From positions 1-9,364 of the forward strand of contig DJEE01000007.1 of assembly GCA_002431805.1 (NCBI GenBank): a stretch of DNA of 9,364 nt. The letters are read 5' to 3'. Origin of the DNA: Eggerthellaceae bacterium UBA5906. GTDB taxonomy: Bacteria > Actinomycetota > Coriobacteriia > Coriobacteriales > Eggerthellaceae. A program made the translations under genes and the position numbers. The notes beneath the pieces are model-generated. The model did not search any database. It was not told the origin of the DNA and saw nothing but the letters and a program-made list of their open reading frames with translations. Shown here piece by piece: positions 6,072 through 9,364 of the stretch (the first letter of the stretch is position 1; each line of letters starts with the position of its first letter).

Positions 6072-7391
6072 TTATGCGGCCTTTGCAGCCTGGCGTGCTT
6101 CCTTGCGCTTTTCAATATAGTCAACGCAAACGGCAGCAGACTGGTCACCGGTGATGTTCACAGTGGTGCGCATCATGTCGAGCACACGGTCAACGCCGGC
6201 AACCAGCGCGATGCCCTCAACAGGCAAGCCAACGGACTGCAGCACCATGGCAAGCATGATCATGCCGGAACCGGGCACGCCGGCAGTGCCAATAGAAGAA
6301 AGCACGGCAGTCATAACGATAACGCACTGCTGGCCAATAGTAAGGTCAATGCCGAACACCTGCGCAATGAAAATAGCGCATACGCCCTGATAGATTGCGG
6401 TGCCATCCATGTTAATGGTAGCGCCAAGCGGAAGCACGAAGCTGGTTACCTCGCGACGCACGCCCAACTTTTCGGAGCATTCCATATTGATAGGCAGTGT
6501 ACCCACCGAAGAAGCGGAGGCAAACGCGAATGCCATAGCCCGGAACTGCTTTTTGAAGAACACGACCGGGCTCATTTTGGCAATAGCCTTCACCAAGCCG
6601 GAGTACACCACAACCATATGCAAAATCATAGCAAGGTAGGCAACCAAGATAAGCTTCAAAAGCGGCAGCAAAATGTCAGGGCCGTTCGTGGCAACAACAG
6701 GCGTGATCAGGCCAAACACGCCAAAGGGGGCAATAGAAATAATCATGTGCATAATCTTGATGCACACTTCGGACATGCCATTAACAAAGTCGGCAACAGG
6801 CTGAGCCTTTTTACCGGCGGCCAAAATGCCAAAGCCAAAGAACAGCGCAATAACGATAATCTGCAACATGCTTGCGTCAGACATGGGCTGCACAAAGTTG
6901 CTGGGGAAAATATTAACGATAGTATCTATAAAGGAAGGAGCTTGCTTAGCCTCGTACGAAAGATCATCGGTGGAAAGCGTATACCCGCCACCAACATTGC
7001 ACACATTCGCAATAACCAAGCCAATGATAATGGCGCACGCCGTGGTGAACAGGTAGTACACAATGGTCTTACCACCAATAGCGCCAACCTTCTTGATATC
7101 GGACAGGCTAATAACACCCGCAATCATCGAGAAGATAACCAACGGCACCACGATCATCTTGATAAGGTTCAAAAAGATGGTGCCTAAGGGTTTGATATAC
7201 GTTGTCGCTATGTCCGGCGTGCCTTGCAGCAGCAGGCCAGCAATCACGCCAAGCGCCAGCGCAATGAAAATCCACGTGGTAAGGGAAAAGCGTTTGAACC
7301 AAGGCTTGTTTGCATGTTCGGCTGCATTTGCCTCGGAGGCGGCTTTTATGTCGCTTTTCGCCTCGTGCTCGAAATCGGATAATCCGGACAT
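6072..7391 (-). CDS. Dicarboxylate/amino acid:cation symporter (DAACS family), glutamate/aspartate type
   Basis: Inner-membrane secondary transporter taking up an acidic amino acid or dicarboxylate with Na+ or H+. The 439-residue protein has a charged, Ala-rich cytoplasmic N-terminus (about 1-35) longer than in GltPh, then the usual eight helices and two re-entrant hairpins. Hallmarks: serine-rich tip ASASSVGTLP (291-300), N327-M-D-G-T331, hairpin 2 SSIGTAGVPG (365-374), and D401-R-V-L-D405-M-M-R408-T409-T-V-N412-I-T-G-D416. D405, R408, T409 and N412 align with the GltPh substrate residues Asp394, Arg397, Thr398 and Asn401; the arginine argues for an acidic substrate. D416 matches the ion-site Asp405. 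The ATG has AGAGAGGT (minus strand, 7405-7398) 6 bases upstream. The 5' leader holds a hairpin and the gene ends at a clear terminator, so it is probably its own transcription unit. Confidence 0.93.
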   Translation of the reverse strand: MSGLSDFEHEAKSDIKAASEANAAEHANKPWFKRFSLTTWIFIALALGVIAGLLLQGTPDIATTYIKPLGTIFLNLIKMIVVPLVIFSMIAGVISLSDIKKVGAIGGKTIVYYLFTTACAIIIGLVIANVCNVGGGYTLSTDDLSYEAKQAPSFIDTIVNIFPSNFVQPMSDASMLQIIVIALFFGFGILAAGKKAQPVADFVNGMSEVCIKIMHMIISIAPFGVFGLITPVVATNGPDILLPLLKLILVAYLAMILHMVVVYSGLVKAIAKMSPVVFFKKQFRAMAFAFASASSVGTLPINMECSEKLGVRREVTSFVLPLGATINMDGTAIYQGVCAIFIAQVFGIDLTIGQQCVIVMTAVLSSIGTAGVPGSGMIMLAMVLQSVGLPVEGIALVAGVDRVLDMMRTTVNITGDQSAAVCVDYIEKRKEARQAAKAA

Positions 7392-7423
7392 AGGAATACC
7401 TCTCTTACGTGCTGTCCTTCATA

Positions 7424-7459
7424 CCGAGGCGGCCCGCAAGATTTTGCAAGCCGTCTCGG
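7424..7459 (-). promoter_or_regulatory. Structured leader (hairpin) of the symporter mRNA
   Basis: The leader contains CCGAGGCGGC (7424-7433) opposite GCCGTCTCGG (7450-7459). These pair over 10 bp with one wobble mismatch (T-G as DNA on the + reading). An inner GCAA/TTGC helix (7436-7439 with 7444-7447) is separated by a small internal loop. Adjacent GCATGC palindromes occur at 7459-7464, 7463-7468 and 7473-7478. There is no U-run, so it does not look like a terminator. It may affect mRNA stability or translation. Confidence 0.5.
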
Positions 7460-7486
7460 CATGCATGCTTAGGCATGCAACCTAAA

Positions 7487-7492
7487 ATTGTA
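7487..7492 (-). promoter_or_regulatory. Possible -10 box of the symporter promoter
   Basis: TACAAT on the minus strand, about 95 bases before the start codon. No -35 at a good spacing is clear: TTGTTT (7512-7507) is only 14 bases away. The call rests on the hexamer alone and on the gene needing its own promoter. Confidence 0.35.
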
Positions 7493-7529
7493 ACCGAAAA
7501 AGACACAAACAACGCACGCAACCAATCAT

Positions 7530-7544
7530 TTTCGCCAGGCGAAA
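7530..7544. promoter_or_regulatory. 15-base palindrome, candidate operator
   Basis: TTTCGCC-A-GGCGAAA has perfect 7-base arms around one central base. It lies between the signal peptidase stop codon and the putative symporter promoter, upstream of the -10 by about 40 bases. The one-base centre favours a protein-binding dyad over an RNA hairpin. The rest of the gap 7392-7592 holds the symporter leader and an AT-rich stretch (7571-7600) with no terminator I can see for the signal peptidase gene. Confidence 0.5.
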
Positions 7545-7592
7545 CAATCTAGTGCGCTACAAGACAAGCCAATTGAATATCGATAATATATC

Positions 7593-8336
7593 TTATGTTA
7601 ACTTACTTACTGAATCATCGTCGGCTACTGCGCTTGACGTATTTGCAGACACTCCTTCAGCAACTTCCTTCTTGGCCGCTTCTCTCTTGGCCGCTTCTCT
7701 CTTGGCCGCTTCCTTCGCAGCGGCTTCCTTTGCAGCGGTTTCCTTTGCTCGCTGGCGCTTGATAATCTCAACCGCTTCCTGCAGCGCTTCCTCGTCCTCG
7801 GCTTTGGCAACCTCTTTGGCGCTTTTCACCATCTTGCGAATTTCTAGCACCAACAGCACCGCAAGCGGAATCACAATAAGCGGGAAAAACAGCAGTGGAT
7901 TTGTGAGCAACGACACTACAACGCCTAATCCGGCAGACACGAACACCACACGGCCCACAACGTTGGATGCCACTACGGTATCGGCATCCTCCACGGCGTT
8001 CGCATCGCCTTTCGTATGGAACACCGGCAAGCCTGAACCGGTATCAATCTGGGTGATACGATGCGTATTCAACGCACCTTCAAGGGCGCCGTCCGTTGCA
8101 CGGAACGTGATAACATCGCCTACTTGCAGCTGCGACGGGTCAACCTCTTGCACCACCACCAACGAATGCACTGGAATAGCTGGCTCCATACTGCCCGTAA
8201 GCGTGCGCATAACGCCGTAACCGAAAAACGTGGGCACTTGCCCGCTTGGCGTGAACGTTGCGCGTAACAGCACAACCAAAGCCACCGCAATAACCACAGT
8301 AGCCAGGACATTTACTGCTCGTAACACGTATTTCAT
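7593..8336 (-). CDS. SipW-like signal peptidase I with long helical cytoplasmic tail
   Basis: Membrane serine protease that removes signal peptides from exported proteins. Of 247 residues: TM1 about 9-25; catalytic Ser in T47-G-S49-M-E-P, with hydrophobic/polar strands after it (SLVVVQEVDPSQLQVGDVITF, 58 onward, box C-like); T91-H92-R with histidine where eubacterial type I enzymes have lysine; T108-K-G-D111-A-N with D111/D117 as the usual acidic partners; TM2 about 145-165. Ser-His is typical of the ER/archaeal/SipW subfamily, which in Bacillus processes TasA-type biofilm fibre proteins. The tail after TM2 (166-247) is highly charged and carries five (K/R)E(A/T)A(A/K) units. The ATG overlaps the TAA of the upstream coiled-coil gene (TAATG), with no good ribosome site of its own, so translation is coupled. 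The substrate is not in the window. Confidence 0.88.
   Translation of the reverse strand: MKYVLRAVNVLATVVIAVALVVLLRATFTPSGQVPTFFGYGVMRTLTGSMEPAIPVHSLVVVQEVDPSQLQVGDVITFRATDGALEGALNTHRITQIDTGSGLPVFHTKGDANAVEDADTVVASNVVGRVVFVSAGLGVVVSLLTNPLLFFPLIVIPLAVLLVLEIRKMVKSAKEVAKAEDEEALQEAVEIIKRQRAKETAAKEAAAKEAAKREAAKREAAKKEVAEGVSANTSSAVADDDSVSKLT
7671..7745 (-). repeat. Five 15-bp tandem repeats in the signal peptidase tail
   Basis: Units at 7671-7685, 7686-7700, 7701-7715, 7716-7730 and 7731-7745; the first two are identical (CTTGGCCGCTTCTCT on the + strand) and the others diverge progressively. They encode residues 198-222 as (K/R)E(A/T)A(A/K), an EAAAK-like pattern with i/i+4 salt bridges expected to form a stiff single helix. 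Unit number could vary between strains by slippage. Confidence 0.85.
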
Positions 8337-9364
8337 TACTTGTTGTCACCTGCAGGCTTGTCATTGTCATCGGAAGCAGAACCATCCAAACCGCGCAGCC
8401 TATTAAGCAAATAACGCGACAAGCTGTTGCCCTCTGCGCGCTTCTCCGCCCTCGCACGCGAGCGCTCGGCCTGCTCAAGGTCAGATATCAACTCGGAAAT
8501 CTTTGCCTGCATCTCGTCTTTCACGCGCTCCAACTCGGCAGTGTACTGCGCATCGGCACGGGACAACGCCTCCGCCAGCTCCTTCGCAGCCGCATCCCGC
8601 GCATCGTCCAGTTCACGCTGAGCCGCCTGCTGCGCAGCCGCAAGCTCCGCGGCCGCAGCAGCTTTGGCATCCGCTAGCTCTTTGGCAGCCGCCGCCTTCG
8701 CGCCAGCAAGCTCCTCGTCTGCCTGCACGCGCTCAGCAGCAAGTGCACGCTCAGCAGCATCCGCCCGATCATACGCTTCATCACGTTGCGTTTCAGCAGC
8801 TGCTGTCTTCGCATTCGCGGCGGCAACCTTCCCTTCAGCATCCTCACGCACATGCGCCATCTCGGCCTGACAGGCCGCCTGTGCGCCAGCCACCTGCTTT
8901 GCAGCCAAATCCTGCGCAGCTTTCACGCGCTTAGCGGCGGCCTCCTCGGCAACGTCCACCTTTTCAGCAGCATCAGCCAGCGCCGCGTCAACCTCAGACG
9001 TTGCTTCCGCACGCACACGTTCTATCTCAGCTGCAGCCTCTTCACGCGCTTTTGCGGCCTCAGCCTCAGCAGCACGCTTCCCCGCTTGCTCGTCTGCAAG
9101 CGACGCCTTCACATCCTCGGCATCCGCCTCGGCAATTTGCGCGCGCTGCACCAGCGCCTGCTCGCGCGTTTTCGCCATGTCCAGCTCGTCGGCCAAATCG
9201 TCACGCTCGTCGGTAAGTGCGTTGACCTCGGCTTTCCATGCCTTCAGCTGTCCCTCTAGCTCTTCACGCGCCGCACGCTCCTTCTCAAGCGCGGCTTCGG
9301 CGTCAAGCTGAGCCTGCGTGACCTCCTCCACAAACACCTTGCGAACTTCCACGTCGGGGATGTC
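8336..9364 (-). CDS. Ala/Glu-rich coiled-coil protein, N-terminus outside window
   Basis: Partial gene: the frame stays open to the window edge (reading D-I-P-D-V-E-V-R-K at its start), so GTG 9352 is not a supported start; 342 residues are visible. From about residue 15 to 310 it is almost one continuous charged, Ala-rich helix predicted to form a coiled coil, including five 11-residue units. The C-terminus is a short basic segment (NSLSRYLLNRLRGL) followed by an acidic, Asp/Asn-rich tail. No membrane segment or signal is visible in this part, and only one cysteine. Its stop TAA overlaps the ATG of the SipW-like peptidase gene, so the two are translationally coupled and probably functionally linked. 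No family is recognised. It could be a cytoplasmic scaffold or the helical stalk of a surface protein. Confidence 0.8.
   Translation of the reverse strand, partial: DIPDVEVRKVFVEEVTQAQLDAEAALEKERAAREELEGQLKAWKAEVNALTDERDDLADELDMAKTREQALVQRAQIAEADAEDVKASLADEQAGKRAAEAEAAKAREEAAAEIERVRAEATSEVDAALADAAEKVDVAEEAAAKRVKAAQDLAAKQVAGAQAACQAEMAHVREDAEGKVAAANAKTAAAETQRDEAYDRADAAERALAAERVQADEELAGAKAAAAKELADAKAAAAAELAAAQQAAQRELDDARDAAAKELAEALSRADAQYTAELERVKDEMQAKISELISDLEQAERSRARAEKRAEGNSLSRYLLNRLRGLDGSASDDNDKPAGDNK
8549..8713 (-). repeat. Five 33-bp (11-residue) coiled-coil repeats
   Basis: Consecutive 11-residue units each begin E-L: ELAGAKAAAAK, ELADAKAAAAA, ELAAAQQAAQR, ELDDARDAAAK and ELAEALSRADA. 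A hendecad period predicts a nearly straight or slightly right-handed coiled coil rather than the normal left-handed heptad form. Flanking parts of the protein are less regular. Confidence 0.75.

Noticed and set aside
6618..7187. Long + strand frame opposite the symporter, rich in Asn/Arg/His
   Set aside because: The minus strand encodes an unmistakable DAACS transporter across the whole interval; the + frame is a shadow.
7671..7745. CRISPR array
   Set aside because: Units are contiguous 15-bp direct repeats without spacers and lie in frame within a protein-coding gene.
7552..8220. Long + strand frame (222 codons) rich in Ser/Ala/Thr
   Set aside because: It is antisense to the SipW-like peptidase, has no ribosome site, and its low complexity mirrors the Ala/Lys repeat codons of the real gene.
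8503..8934. Long + strand frame rich in Pro/Gln/Ala opposite the coiled coil
   Set aside because: Composition is the complement of Ala/Glu/Lys-rich coding; no recognisable domain or ribosome site.

Overview
The window looks like a piece of chromosome from an anaerobic, moderate-GC actinobacterium, most likely a gut-type member of Coriobacteriia/Eggerthellaceae. This rests on the combination of a DMSO-reductase-family molybdenum operon with its own TorD-type chaperone, a Gram-positive/actinobacterial type SOS box, and a SipW-type signal peptidase. The assignment is an inference from gene content; no marker gene is present.

Left part (1-4495, + strand): a respiratory molybdoenzyme operon. It holds the C-terminal part of a molybdopterin catalytic subunit (its 5' end lies outside the window and its frame is broken by a one-base indel near 784-788), a four-cluster ferredoxin subunit and an NrfD-type membrane subunit. 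Together these would form a catalytic/electron-transfer/membrane-anchor complex linking the quinone pool to an unknown substrate. A 220-base gap with nested, competing inverted repeats follows, then a TorD/DmsD-like assembly chaperone and a small antibiotic-biosynthesis-monooxygenase (ABM) fold protein 15 bases behind it.

Middle (4496-6034): a two-gene alkylation-repair operon, AlkA-type 3-methyladenine glycosylase followed after 3 bases by an O6-alkylguanine-DNA alkyltransferase. Its promoter region has a good -35/-10 pair, one perfect-core LexA-type box at the expected transcription start and a second one-mismatch box between -35 and -10. This suggests SOS control of direct alkylation repair. 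A hairpin follows the operon, and then a minus-strand intrinsic terminator belonging to the convergent gene.

Right part (6035-9364, - strand): a sodium/proton-coupled glutamate/aspartate-type symporter (DAACS family) with a structured leader and an upstream 15-base palindrome. Further upstream is a translationally coupled pair (TAATG overlap): a long Ala/Glu-rich coiled-coil protein, cut by the window edge, and a SipW-like signal peptidase I with a Ser-His active site and an unusual cytoplasmic EAAAK-like helical tail encoded by 15-bp tandem repeats.

The most notable points are the dual LexA boxes in front of alkA-ogt, the coiled-coil/SipW pair with matching helical repeats, the competing RNA structures between nrfD-type and torD-type genes, and the frameshift in the molybdoenzyme.
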